From positions 37,698,974-37,762,973 of the forward strand of contig OX328105.1 of assembly GCA_946811185.2 (NCBI GenBank): a DNA stretch of 64,000 nt, in the 5' to 3' direction. The translations under genes were made by a program, and so were the position numbers. Within the stretch, counting starts at the first letter, position 1. Each line of letters begins with the position of its first letter. Origin of the DNA: Hippopus hippopus (lineage: Eukaryota; Mollusca; Bivalvia; Cardiida; Cardiidae). Positions 11,935-22,060 of this stretch are shown here, piece after piece. The notes beneath the pieces were generated by a model. That model had not been told where the DNA came from. It searched no databases and saw only the letters and a program-made list of their open reading frames with translations.

Positions 11935-12136
11935 GGCTGCTAAGCGCGACTCACCGACCTTTTGCGGACAGTGTAGATCAAGATCAGACTGCACAGAACG
12001 TGCAGTCTGATCTTGGATCTACACTGTCCGGGAAGGAGATATTATTCCCCAAAACATAACCTTGAAATAGCAATATTTGGGTTTCTGCTATCGAATCGAA
12101 AATATCTTTTTAGTTATTTAGCAGGATACGGGTTAA
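11935..12136 (+). repeat. A-family MITE, full length
   Basis: TTAACCCTTAGGCTGCTAAG at the left, GCAGGATACGGGTTAA at the right, central hairpin CAGACTGCACAGAACGTGCA GTCTG. A truncated B element continues without a gap at 12137. Confidence 0.9.
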
Positions 12137-12286
12137 TCCATTTTGTCTAACAGTCGACTGAATCATGAGGTACAATGGAAAAATTTTAACAAAAGCACAA
12201 AGTGTCGACCCACTCCGCAGGTTGACCTTGATCAAGACCTATTGGCAGATCCATTACACCCCCTTTTCACAAAGCATGACTCAAAT
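12137..12286 (-). repeat. B-family MITE, left part missing
   Basis: Begins in the middle of the B consensus (TCCATTTTGTCTAACA) right at the end of the A element and ends CACAAAGCATGACTCA. Confidence 0.7.
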
Positions 12287-12504
12287 ACATAACACTACTT
12301 AATTCGCAGAACGGAATAGTGTACAAAACACGATCAATAATATACATGAGAAAACAGCTCTCTCTCTGACGAATGCGTGAATGATGACTGGTATAGAGAA
12401 CCCACTGACAGCTCTGTCGCTAAATGTTTGCCACTGCTATACGTTTGAGATGTATTGAATCCGTTCTACAGACAGAGTCAACACTAACGATCATCAGCGC
12501 TAGA

Positions 12505-12711
12505 TAAACCTTTATCCTGCTAAAAAAATGAAATTTTAGGCCGATGTTACAACCCTAGATTTTGCTATTTCAAAGGTATTTTTTGGTGGGGAAATATGCC
12601 CTCATCGGACAGTGTAGATCAAAGATCAGACTGCACGTTCTGTGCAGTCTGATCTTGATCTACATTGTCCGCTAAAGGTCAGTGAGTCGCGCTTAGCAGC
12701 CTAAGGTTTAA
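12505..12711 (-). repeat. A-family MITE, full length
   Basis: TATCCTGCTAA left, CTTAGCAGCCTAAGGTTTAA right, central hairpin with CTGCACGTTCTGTGCAG. A D element follows immediately at 12708, the two sharing TTTAACCC. Confidence 0.9.
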
Positions 12712-12935
12712 CCCTTTACTACACAATACCGAGTTTTAACAACACTGGGGAAGAAGGCATTTAGAAGCATTGTGGGGAAGAGGTGAAAGTGCTGGTAACC
12801 AAAATTTTCTCCTTTTCTCATAAAGTTTTCTACCAAGTCAGACAAATCCCATAATTTGAGCCAAATTTAATTTGTCGTCCGCAAGTACTTTCGATACCGA
12901 CGGTTCTAAAATTGTAATACTGGTGAAGGGTGATG
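12708..12935 (+). repeat. D-family palindrome
   Basis: TTAACCCTTTACTACACAAT, core GTGGGGAAGAGGTGAAAGTG and ATTTTCTCCTTTTCTCAT, then AATTTGTCGTCCGCAAGTAC. Confidence 0.8.
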
Positions 12936-13174
12936 TTGGCATAATCTTGTAGCCATGTTGATAAACTTCCTAATTTAATCTTCCATTTCAGCTCGATTAA
13001 CTAGCAGCCTGTATGATTTCCCGATGAATGGCTGAGTATCTTGTTGCCATTTTGGATCAATTTATCGGCCCGCGGCACCGCGGTTAGAGGGACTGATTAA
13101 CTTCTTATATCCTGTAACAATTTGGAAGTAGATAACATGAGAACATCTTTGTTAAATGTTAACTATGAACTTCA
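12936..13174. promoter_or_regulatory. Conserved-looking gene-free block
   Basis: About 170 complex bases (CCTAATTTAATCTTCCATTT, GTATGATTTCCCGATGAATG, TCGGCCCGCGGCACCGCGGT) between repeats. It shares the GATTTCCC word and general character with the block at 4860-5330. Function is inference. Confidence 0.2.
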
Positions 13175-13390
13175 CGAATTAAGCTTTAATCCGTACAAAT
13201 CAGTCCTGTGTACAAACGAACATGAGGAAGAAGGCTTTTTGGGAAAGAAAAAAAAGAAAATGAGAAACTGTAAATGTTGGTAAACAGCAATTTCTCCTTT
13301 TCCAGCAATCTCAACAACATTGGGGTTTTATTCAGTTTGTCGCCTGCCAACGGCCAGTCTGAAGTCATTTTTGCTCGTTAAGAGTTAACC
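13175..13390. repeat. D-family palindrome, diverged
   Basis: AGAAAATGAGAAACTGTAAA TGTTGGTAAACAGCAATTTC TCCTTTTCC core, then TTTTGCTCGTTAAGAGTTAA. Confidence 0.65.
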
Positions 13391-13517
13391 CTTAAGCTGC
13401 TAAACAAGGTAAATGAAACCTTCAAGCCGACAGTAAAAACAAAAATGATAATATTTTTAAGTTATTTCCGAACAAAAAATATCTCCGTATCGGACAGTGT
13501 AGATTCGTTCTAAATAT
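13386..13517 (-). repeat. A-family MITE, cut by the 63-bp minisatellite
   Basis: TTAACCCTTAAGCTGCTAA through TATCGGACAGTGTAGAT, where the minisatellite begins; the second half is absent. Confidence 0.75.
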
Positions 13518-14110
13518 CGCAGAATGATACCACCATACACAGCGTTCCACAACACACTAGATCTACTTCATTTTAAGTATCGCAGAATGACACCAGAATA
13601 CAGTGTTCCACAACACACTAGATCTATTTCATTTTAAGTATCGCAGAATGATACCACCATACACAGCGTTCCACAACACACCAGATCTACTTCATTTTAA
13701 GTATCGCAGAACGATACCACCATACACAGCGTTCCACAACATACTAGATCTATCATATTTTAAGTATCGCAGAATGATACCACCATACGCAGCGTTCCAC
13801 AACATACTAGATCTATTTCATTTTAAGTATCGCAGAATGATACCACCATACACAGCGTTCCACAATATACTAGATCTATCATATTTTAAGTATCGCAGAA
13901 TGATACCACCATACACAGCGTTCCACAACATACTAGATCTATCGTATTTTAAGTATCGCAGAATGATACCACCATACACAGCGTTCCACAACATACTAGA
14001 TCTATCATATTTTAAGTATCGCAGAATGATACCACCATACACAGCGTTCCACAACATACTAGATCTATTTCATTTTAAGTATCGCAGAATGATACCACCA
14101 AACACAGTGT
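13518..14110. repeat. 63-bp minisatellite, about 9.5 units
   Basis: Units begin CGCAGAATGATACCACCATA, contain GCGTTCCACAACATACTAGA and end ATTTTAAGTAT. Because 63 is a multiple of three and the unit has no stop in one frame on each strand, it yields open frames of 196 codons (+, 13603-14193) and 79 codons (-, 13818-14057) made of repeated RRMIPPYTAFHNILDLSYFKY-like blocks. I do not regard these as genes. The array begins inside a truncated A-family repeat. Confidence 0.92.
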
Positions 14111-14269
14111 TGTTCATTGCTTCATTGGTAGGTCTACAGTTCGAATATGTCAAATCAGAAAGTATCTGTAAAATATTCATAAGAAACACTTAGCGTTACA
14201 TTTCTATGTCAATGTATCAACAGTATGCTTGCATTATGGACAAGACTTTTTTTTACAAAATTTGAGACT

Positions 14270-14451
14270 CGAAAAACGAAGGACGGAAGAAGGGAAAGAA
14301 AAACAGGAAGGAAGGAAGCAAGGAAGCAAGCAAGGAAGGAAGCAAGCAAGCAAGGAAGGAAGGAACGAAGCAAGGAAGGAAGTAAGGATCGAAGCAAGGA
14401 AGGAAGGAAGGAAGGAATAGAGAAAGAATGAAAGAAAGAAGGAAAGAATGA

Positions 14452-14482
<31 letters not shown>

Positions 14483-14525
14483 GAAGAAAGAAAAAAAGAA
14501 AGTAAGAAAGAAAAAAGAAAGAGAT
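14270..14525. repeat. Purine-rich (GGAA/GAAA)n microsatellite
   Basis: About 250 bases of almost pure A/G on the + strand: GGAAGGAAGCAAGCAAGG-type units giving way to GAAAGAAAGAAA. It produces lysine/arginine/glutamate ORFs and, in reverse, phenylalanine/serine/leucine ORFs that are low-complexity artefacts. Such polypurine tracts can adopt triplex structures. Confidence 0.95.
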
Positions 14526-14637
14526 TGTGACAAAAGAGTGGTGAATAGCGTTTTCCTGGCCAAACTTTCATAGAACAAAATAGAAGAACAAAATTCAGTT
14601 GCTCTAGTTGATTTACACTACTTTTGCGAAATATATA

Positions 14638-16169
14638 CTGAACCAAAAAAGAAACTTCCCCTGTGTTTAAGTGCAGATATACACAAATATGAAAATCAGG
14701 ATTAAACTAGATTTATATGCATTGAAAGTGTATTTTATTGCAACTTTGTGTGAAAAAAATTATTGCTGAGGGTTTATCCAAAAGTAGTGAAATGGTAGTT
14801 AAAATGCGGAAGGGGTCGCTCACCAAAATCACAAATTAATACCGGTTATGACCACCTTCAGCATGAAGGACTGCCTGGCATCGTTGGCGCATAGAACGGA
14901 TAAGTGTATTGATTTCGGCTTGTGGAATGTTGTTCCATTCCTGAATTAAGGCTTGTCTTAGCTGAATGACGTTTGACGGTGGAATAGGGCGACGTCTAAC
15001 ACGCTGGTCCAAATTATCCCAAAGGTGTTCAATGGGATTCAGATCAGGGCTTTTGGCAGGCCAGGCATTAATAACGCAATGTTATTCGCCCTGAGGAAAT
15101 TCACATTGTCCCTAGCTGTATGGCTTGTGGCATTATCATGCTGAAAAAGAGTGATACTGGCATTATTTTGAAACAGTGGGATAACGTGCCTCGCAAGAAT
15201 TTCATCTCGGTAGCGTTGGGCATTTAAATTCCCTTCGATAACGACGAGATTAGTGCGAAAGCCATGTGCAATGCCCGCCCAGACCAAGACAGAACCCCCA
15301 CCCCCAAAACGATCTCGTTCAAGTACGCAACAGTCGGCATAATGTTCATTTCTCCTACTGTATACTCGAACCCTGCCATCACCTCGATGAATGGAAAACC
15401 TCGACTCGTCAGAGAAAAGAACGCTATTCCATTGTTGTCTAAGCCAGCGTTGGTGTGTACGTGCCCAATTAACACGATTTACGCGGTGACGTCGCGTCAA
15501 AACACAATCAACGTATGGACGACGTGCACGTAGCCCACCCTCGCGCAAGCGATTGCGCACAGTTTGGGCAGATATACGGTTGATATGTGTATCAGGGGTG
15601 TTAGCAGCAGTGGCTGTGGCAGTTTGGAAGCGATTGCGCAGGTGGGTGTTCCGAATATAGCGGTCTTGGCAGTGCGTCGTGACGCGAGGACGTCCACTAC
15701 GTGGTCGATCTTCCGTACGCCCTGTTGCTTGAAAACGTTGCCTAAGGTGTCGAATAGCACGAGGAGAACATCCAATATTCATAGCAAACAGCATTCATCG
15801 TCATACCAGCATTAAGCATGCCAATGGCACGTTCGCGTAAATTTTGCGGAATTCTAGGCATATGAAAAATAAAGAAAACTAAAAAGAATTTAATTTTTTT
15901 CAACGTCTTTTTCTTATTGACATGAAAGTCTATAAAATTAGACTGAAAGGTTTCAAGAAATATACACGAATTATACTGGTCCGTGCATGCACGTGAAAAT
16001 CGCTTTCAGCGGGTTTCTTCTGCAAAATGCTTTCAATCGAGTTAAAATTTGTTTTACCGGACACATAATCGTTCGCCCGAATATATGTATGTCATCTGAC
16101 ATTTTGATTTTTTTTTTAATAACATTGCATTTGCACTTAAACACAGGGGAAGTTTCTTTTTTGGTTCAG
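14638..16169 (-). mobile_element. Tc1/mariner-type transposon, copy 1
   Basis: A 1532-bp element with 38-bp perfect terminal inverted repeats beginning CTGAACCAAAAAAGAAACTT, flanked by TA on each side (14636-14637 and 16170-16171), the target duplication of the Tc1/mariner superfamily. It encodes a broken transposase on the minus strand. It is about 95% identical at protein level to the second copy at 44137-45667 and lies in the same orientation. Confidence 0.92.
14836..15861 (-). pseudogene. Tc1-type transposase pseudogene, copy 1
   Basis: Read from 15861 (MPRIPQNLRERAIGMLNAG) the frame breaks near 15795, continues in another frame for 251 codons (start MLFAMNIGCSPRAIRH, end at 15039), then breaks again and resumes in the first frame as WPAKSPDLNPIEHLWD to a stop at 14836. 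Visible parts: helix-turn-helix half (SPRAIRHLRQRFQATG), GRPRVTT linker, first catalytic D in LFSDESRF, second in QHDNATSH. The third catalytic residue, E of NPIEH, lies beyond the second break, giving a DD34E-type layout. As it stands no intact transposase can be made. Confidence 0.9.
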
Positions 16170-16317
16170 TATATAAAGAAAAAAGCAGACGTGAAAAGGT
16201 TAACAGCAAGACACTGTTTCATTTGTAAATGATTTTGTTGTTAGTTCTTGGATCGAGAAAGAAATAGAAATTGAATTTTCAATCAAAAAATGATAAAGAT
16301 GTTACTTTCTCTTGGAG

Positions 16318-17440
16318 GCTTCTGTGGTCAGAAAGTCGTTGCATTGCAGGCAGTGTAAAATCAAGATGGTGAAACAAACGTCCTGCTTTTCCGGACACTT
16401 CAAGGCGAACAGTGTATAATCGAGATGGTGTCATAAATGTCCTGATTGTCCGGACACTTCTAGGCGGAGATTGTAGAATCAAGGTGGTGTAACAAACGTC
16501 CTGCTTGTCCATTCATTTCTAGGCGGACAGTGTAGAATCAAGCCGTTGAAACGAACGTCCTGCTTGTCCGGAGACTTCTAGGCGGACAGTGTAGAATAAA
16601 GATGGTGAACAAATGTGCTGCTTGTCTAGACACTTGAAGATGGGCAGTATAGAGCAATGATGGTAAAAGACTAGGCGGACAATGTAGAATCAAGATGGTG
16701 ACACAAATAATGCCCGTTCATTTCTAGGCGGACAAAGTAGAATCAATATGGTGTAACAAACCTGCTGCTTTTCCGGACATTTATAGGCGGACAGTGTAGA
16801 ATCAAGATGGTGAAACAAATGTCGTGCTTGTTCGTTCATTTCTAGGTGGACAGTGTGGAATCAAGATGATGTAACAAATGTGCTTCTTGTCCGGACAATC
16901 CTAGGCGGCAAATGTGTAGAATCAAGATGGTGAAACAAACTTCCGGCTCTTTTCGAGGTGGACAGTGTAGATTCAAGATGGTGAAACAAAATTAATGTCC
17001 TGCTTGTCTGTTCGTTTCTAGACGGACAGTGTAAAAATCAAACTGGTGTAACAAACGTGCTGCTTGTTTGGACATTTCTAGGCGGACGGTGTAGAATCAA
17101 GATGGTGTAACAAATATCCTGCTCGTCTGGACATTTATAGGCGGACAGTGTAGAATCAAGATGGTGTAACAAATATCCTGCTCGTCCGTTCATTTCTAGG
17201 CGGACAGTGTAGAATTAAGATTGTGAAACAAATGTCCTGCTTGTTCGGACACTTCTAGGCGGACAGTGTAAAATCAAGATGGTGTAACAATCGTCCTGCT
17301 TGTTCGGACACTTCTAGGCGGCAAGATGGTGTAACAAACATCCTGCATGCCCCGACACTTCTAGGCGGACAGTGTAGTATCAAGAATGTGAAACGAACAT
17401 TGTGCTTGTCCCGACTTTTCTTTCTAGACCAGACCAAATT
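16318..17440. repeat. 59-bp minisatellite, about 19 diverged units
   Basis: Units of the type GGCGGACAGTGTAGAATCAA GATGGTGTAACAAA ... TCCTGCTTGTCCGGACACTTCTA, with many single-base changes and some shortened units. The phrase GGACAGTGTAGA recalls the core of the A-family palindrome, so the array may have grown from such a copy. The array starts about 150 bp after the Tc1-type element. Confidence 0.9.
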
Positions 17441-17559
17441 AACCAACTATTCTACATGTTTTTTTCTATATCTTAAGTCTGAGCCGAATCCATTTACTGG
17501 TTGAGACAGAACTCCTAGGCCAATCAGATGGCTCGTCTTGGAATTTTGAATTATGGTTT

Positions 17560-17730
17560 GATTTTACATTTTCTGATGAATACATCCCCGCTCTTCTAAG
17601 TCTGTTCACGATAGTATTATTTACCATTATAAATGCTGGTGGTTAGCATTTTCTTCTTTTCCTGCAGTGTTTTTTAACCTATTAAAGGCAAAACCCTATA
17701 TTCAAGCCATGTTTAGATAAACCTTTTACA
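17560..17730. repeat. D-family remnant
   Basis: TAAATGCTGGTGGTTAGCAT TTTCTTCTTTTCCTGCAG and flanks. Only the core is clear. Confidence 0.45.
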
Positions 17731-18419
17731 AATGCTTTGAATTCGAACAAGTCTAAAGTAAGGTCGTTGGGTAAGTGTTAAATGCAGGCCGGAAATATTG
17801 AAGTCCACAATTCTATTGAAAAAAGAACGACCCCAAAATAAGCATAACGTTTTTAAATGACGTGGCCCTTTCAATCCCACTTAGCAGTTAAAGGAAATCT
17901 TTTAAGCCTCAATGATCTATATTGAAAATAAATTTGTTAGTTTAAAGATTGCAGGTGAGACAACTTCGATTGACTCGCACCTGGGCTTACTTCGTCATAC
18001 AGAAGTGTTATCGCTCTGACGGAATGTTTATTAGTCACAAGTTACCCCTGCCAAAAAAAGATACATTCGTCAAATTCCGTATCTGTTCGTTATCTCCCGG
18101 GAGACCGTGTATCACTACGAGGCACTGCTATCATGGCTTATATTGATATAATCATACTATCGCCTTGTCTAGTGTGGCTCAATTTGGTATGAGATCTACC
18201 AGTAACTCTGCACAATGTATTCTTTTCAAAATTGTTACTGTTTCTTGATTATATTAACTTGTACTAGTTGTTTGTAACCGTCCAACAGACAAGATACAAC
18301 ACCTCATCCGTGGATTGCAGCAAGACGCAACCGTTTCTTGACAAACTTCGTCCTCTAGAAGCAAATATATAAAACAAGGTATCCAGATGTATTACCTTCC
18401 GGACCTGATCCCTGGTCAG
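17731..18419. other. Gene-free stretch
   Basis: Unique AT-rich sequence with no exon or repeat that I can name. Confidence 0.3.
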
Positions 18420-18660
18420 TATCATTCACATATTTTCGAATTTAAATAGAAATAGTCGCGTCTTGTATCTTGTATCGCGTCTGCGGAACTTTATCTTCCA
18501 TCTGGTTGCATTTATACAACGGAACATATAGATAAATATTAAGAGAGTTACATAGGTCGAAAAATTAGAGGTTGACAATTTTTTTTTTCTCCCCACAGTG
18601 AGCTGTAAATTATAATACCACTGTGAATATATGGAACGAATCTGATTGGTCAGTAATTAT

Positions 18661-19433
18661 TTAGCAAGTGGTACGTATTTCAAACGCCGATCAATGAGTT
18701 TCATTCACCAATCAGATTCAATATTACTTTTTTTTGTGTGTGAAAACTACTAACTACTAAATGAATTAAGGTTGTGTTCTGCGGATTATAAAGTTGGACA
18801 CATTGTCTTACATATTAGGTTATAAAAATGTCAAAATGCAAGTGTCTGTAACGGTAGCTCTAAGATGTAATACGCACCAATCAGACAAAGTGTAACATAG
18901 TGCATTGATTTCTGATTTAAATAATGGTACAGGTACTGCGAGCTAAATGGAAATTTTCATTACTAAGATCAATGCGTCTTGGATCAATATCAAACATAAG
19001 AAAAATTTTAATCTTTTGAAAAAAAATGCACATAATAGTTGGTGAAACTTTGAGTTTCCGGGTCTCTTCACATCTTCACATCTTCACATGATGTCTCGTT
19101 ACCTCTCATGCGGGTGAGAATCCTGTTTTATTGTACGTCCACTGCACTGTTTTATGAGAGAAAATGAAGGTCTAAAGCGTGTCCTTGGTGTTGACTTGAT
19201 GACTTCTATGGAAACTGAGTGCAAATTTATTATTTGTTTGGGAACTACATTTTACCAATGACCATGCACATACCCGGAAAGGTTTCTCATCGTGATTTGT
19301 CTTTGAGGTGGAACGACATCAGTTTAAAAATGAGTTTTAAAGCTCTATGTAGACCGATAAAATTACAGTTGATGGTCGAAGATTTTCACTTAATTTTCAA
19401 AAGAGTAAGAAACCAGTGATGTGTTTTACCAAA
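18661..19433. other. Gene-free stretch
   Basis: AT-rich; contains a short TCTTCACA triplication at 19066-19088. Nothing else supported. Confidence 0.3.
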
Positions 19434-19449
19434 GGGGGGGGGGGGGGGG
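19434..19449 (+). repeat. Run of 16 G
   Basis: Homopolymer G tract. A similar run of 12 G is at 8287-8298. Confidence 0.97.
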
Positions 19450-19806
19450 AAAGCTTAACCAGGGAGACCACTGCAAAGGACATTGATATGTTATTGGCAA
19501 ACTCCGTTGTAGTGATATCCCTTGCCAGGCTTCTGTCACCAAAAATAGACCTAATTCGGTACTTTCTTGTCAATAAAACAGTCGTTACATAGTAACATTT
19601 AATATTCCAGAAAACTCAAGAAGGGTTTACTTATGCAGAATTGATAACTTGAAGGTTCTGCACAGCGAGATTAGGGGCTATCGCGGACGGGATAGATCAA
19701 AATCAGACTGCAGACTGAAGTTAAGCCAGTAAAATAAAAAAGAAAAAAACTTTCTAAGTTCCAGTGGATTGTATCTTCAGCCATTGAAAGAGGTCTAGTT
19801 TATAAA

Positions 19807-20073
19807 TATGAGCCATGCTCGGGCAAAAGGGGGCTTAATGCATCTCCGTGATGCTTTATTCCTGGCAAGTAATTACTTAATAATGGATCCACAAAATTCA
19901 TTGTATCTAACAATCGACTGAATCGTGAGGTAGATTAATCCTTTAACATACAGAAAATTGACCAATAGCAAAGAGGTTTGGCCCAGGTCAGCCTGCGCGG
20001 ACTGCGCAGGCTGACCTGGGTCGATACTCTTCGCAGATGCATTAAGCCCCCTTTTCACAATGCATGTCTCATA
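19807..20073 (-). repeat. B-family MITE, full length
   Basis: TATGAGCCATGCTCGGGC to TGCATGTCTCATA, with a perfect internal CCAGGTCAGCCTGCGCGGAC TGCGCAGGCTGACCTGG hairpin. It overlaps a minus-strand ORF with KRGLNASAKSIDPGQPAQSA, a phrase seen in every B copy and therefore repeat-derived. Confidence 0.9.
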
Positions 20074-20219
20074 TACATGTAGTAAGTAACCTATACGGTG
20101 TGGTTGGCATCCAGCTAGGACATCTACGAGATAAGCTGTTGACGAGATATGTCGCCCGCTGTCGAAAGTTGCAGACAAGCAGATTTTAACCGACAAATCA
20201 TGATATCAACACCCAATAT

Positions 20220-20295
20220 ATTTCTCCACATCGGAAAGTTAAGGTGAAAGATCAGACTGCAAATTGTGCGCAGTCTGATCTCGAACTACATTCTA
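20220..20295. repeat. A-family fragment
   Basis: Only the central hairpin (GATCAGACTGCAAATTGTGC GCAGTCTGATC). Confidence 0.6.
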
Positions 20296-20361
20296 GGCAT
20301 TTTCTAGTCGTTCTTGGACAGAATAATGGTGAAACACTCTACATTCGGTAAGAATAGTGTG

Positions 20362-20572
20362 TTAACCCTTAGGCTGCAAAGCGCGACTTACTGACCTTTT
20401 GCGGGCAGTGTAGATCAAGATCAGACTGCACAGCACGTGCAGTCTGATCTTGGATCTATACTGTCCGATAAGGAGATATCTTTCCCCCAAAATATCTTTG
20501 AAATAGCAAATTTTGGGTTTTTACTGTCGGCTTGAAAATTTCATTTCACTTTTTTAGCAGAATAAGAGTTAA
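20362..20572 (+). repeat. A-family MITE, full length
   Basis: TTAACCCTTAGGCTGCAAAG to AGCAGAATAAGAGTTAA. A D element abuts at 20573. Confidence 0.9.
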
Positions 20573-20766
20573 GCACTTTTCACTGGATGACAAAATTTGA
20601 GAACATCATGAGACAAAGGGAAAATGTTGCTCATCAGCGTTTTTCTCTTTTGCCTACAATGCTTTCTACCTGATCAGAGAATTACAAATCTTTCGGTTCA
20701 AACTGGTCGTCCACACAGAATGTCGATTTGAAAAGGCCAACAATTTGTTGTTTGGGAAAGGGTTAA
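20573..20766. repeat. D-family palindrome
   Basis: ACAAAGGGAAAATGTTGCTC ATCAGCGTTTTTCTCTTTTG core with the usual right flank. Confidence 0.7.
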
Positions 20767-20769
20767 ACT

Positions 20770-20945
20770 ATTTAGGTCATATATACTATGGCGACAGCTC
20801 ACTAATTCTTGTCTTTCCTTGGTGTCACTAGTCTGGAGCTTTTTCATGACTTGCCAAAGGACATTTTCACATGACGAGCGTCGGCATCGGAGATCGAACC
20901 AGGGTTTTCTAATAACAAATCTAACACAGGAACCAATAGGCTACA
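20770..20945 (-). repeat. SINE-like fragment
   Basis: GAGATCGAACCAGGGTTTTC resembles the complement of a tRNA B box; the other side carries GTCATATATACTATGGCGAC, a decayed copy of the shared SINE tail. Confidence 0.5.
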
Positions 20946-20983
20946 AAAATCCCATTTTTTTTTTATATTTCTACAATTTAACA

Positions 20984-21190
20984 TTAACCCCTATCTAAAG
21001 TAAACTTTCAAGCCAGTAGTAATCATCCCAATAGTGCTAACGTGTTCCTTCAAACCTAGTTTTTGGAGAAAAATATATCCCAATCGAACAGTGTAGATCC
21101 AAGATCAGACTGCACGTTTTGTGCAGTCTGATCGTGATCTACACTGTCAGTATAAGGTCTTCAAGTTGCGCTTAGCAGTCTAAGGGTGAA
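20984..21190 (-). repeat. A-family MITE
   Basis: TTAACCCCTATC to TTAGCAGTCTAAGGGTGAA, with central hairpin CTGCACGTTTTGTGCAG. Confidence 0.85.
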
Positions 21191-21377
21191 GTTATTCTGT
21201 ACCAGCCGAACTTTTGATCTGTAGTTCTAAAGATAATATTTGCAAGTTTATGATTATGTAATATCGCTCCCAACAGGTTACATAGTAAGGTTAATTACAT
21301 AAATCTACTCATACACTTATCTGTTATAGGGTACTGTCGTAACACTTTGTTCTTGAAAGGTTTTAAGCGCAAGATAT

Positions 21378-21622
21378 ATAAGAGTCACGCTCTGTGAAAA
21401 GGGGCTTAATGCATCTGCGAAAAATATCGATCCAGGTCAGCCTGCGCAGTGCCGGACCTGGGCCGAAACTTTTCGTTATTGGTAAATTTTCTGTATATCT
21501 GTATACCAGTCTACCTCATGGTTAAGTCGGTTGTTAAAAAAAAAGGTTACCATTATGAAGCCATAATTCGTTCCATGTATCACAGCCCCCTTGAGCCCCC
21601 TTTTGTCGGAGCATAGCTCACA
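21378..21622 (+). repeat. B-family MITE
   Basis: AAGAGTCACGCTCTGTG to CGGAGCATAGCTCA. The second half of the internal palindrome is deleted (CAGCCTGCGCAGTGCCGGAC). Confidence 0.75.
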
Positions 21623-21659
21623 AACTGGACCTCTTTTGTCTGCTGAAATGTCATCCTAT

Positions 21660-22060
21660 TGAAACTCAGACATTATTAGTTGTACGGTCAGGCGAGGTGG
21701 CGACATGATTCACCACAGCCGTGAACAAGTTTCCAAGTCCCCTGCCACCTGACAGTACAACGTATTTATTATACTGCAAAGTTTTACCATTCCAACGTTT
21801 GTTAAGCGAATTTTACCTGTTTTTTGGTTTAAAAAACTGAGTACGCTGAGGAAGTAGAATTTCCCTTCTGCCCCTGCCACCTGACCGTACAACGTATTTA
21901 TTATACTGCAAAGTTTTACCATTCCAACGTTTGTTAAGCGAATTTTACCTGTTTTTTGGTTTAAAAAACTGAGTACGCCGAGGAAGTAGAATTTCCCTTC
22001 TGACTGCCCCAATTCAATGAAAACTGACGTCACTGGGAACTGACGTCACTGAAACCTTTG
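21660..22060 (-). repeat. G/F composite repeat with an internal tandem duplication
   Basis: G part: GTACGGTCAGGCGAGG ... CCCCTGCCACCTGACAGTAC. F part (TATACTGCAAAGTTTTACCA ... AAGTAGAATTTCCCTTCTG) is present twice in tandem (about 21765-21870 and 21894-22000). That explains the repetitive 107-codon minus-strand ORF there. TGACGTCA occurs at 22025 and 22041. Confidence 0.75.

Noticed and set aside
13603..14193. 196-codon ORF as a repeat-protein gene
   Set aside because: It is the translation of the 63-bp minisatellite, with no splice or promoter context, and the opposite strand is open as well.
14209..14646. Minus-strand ORFs rich in Phe/Ser/Leu and plus-strand ORFs rich in Lys/Arg
   Set aside because: Translations of the purine-rich microsatellite at 14270-14525.
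13518..17440. CRISPR-like array
   Set aside because: Repeats are directly contiguous units without unique spacers, in a eukaryotic setting.
19873..20196. Minus-strand ORF with KRGLNASAKSIDPGQPAQSAQADLG
   Set aside because: The same phrase appears at 32704, 40640, 51137 and 62777, always within B-family MITEs. It is the translated hairpin, not a protein family.
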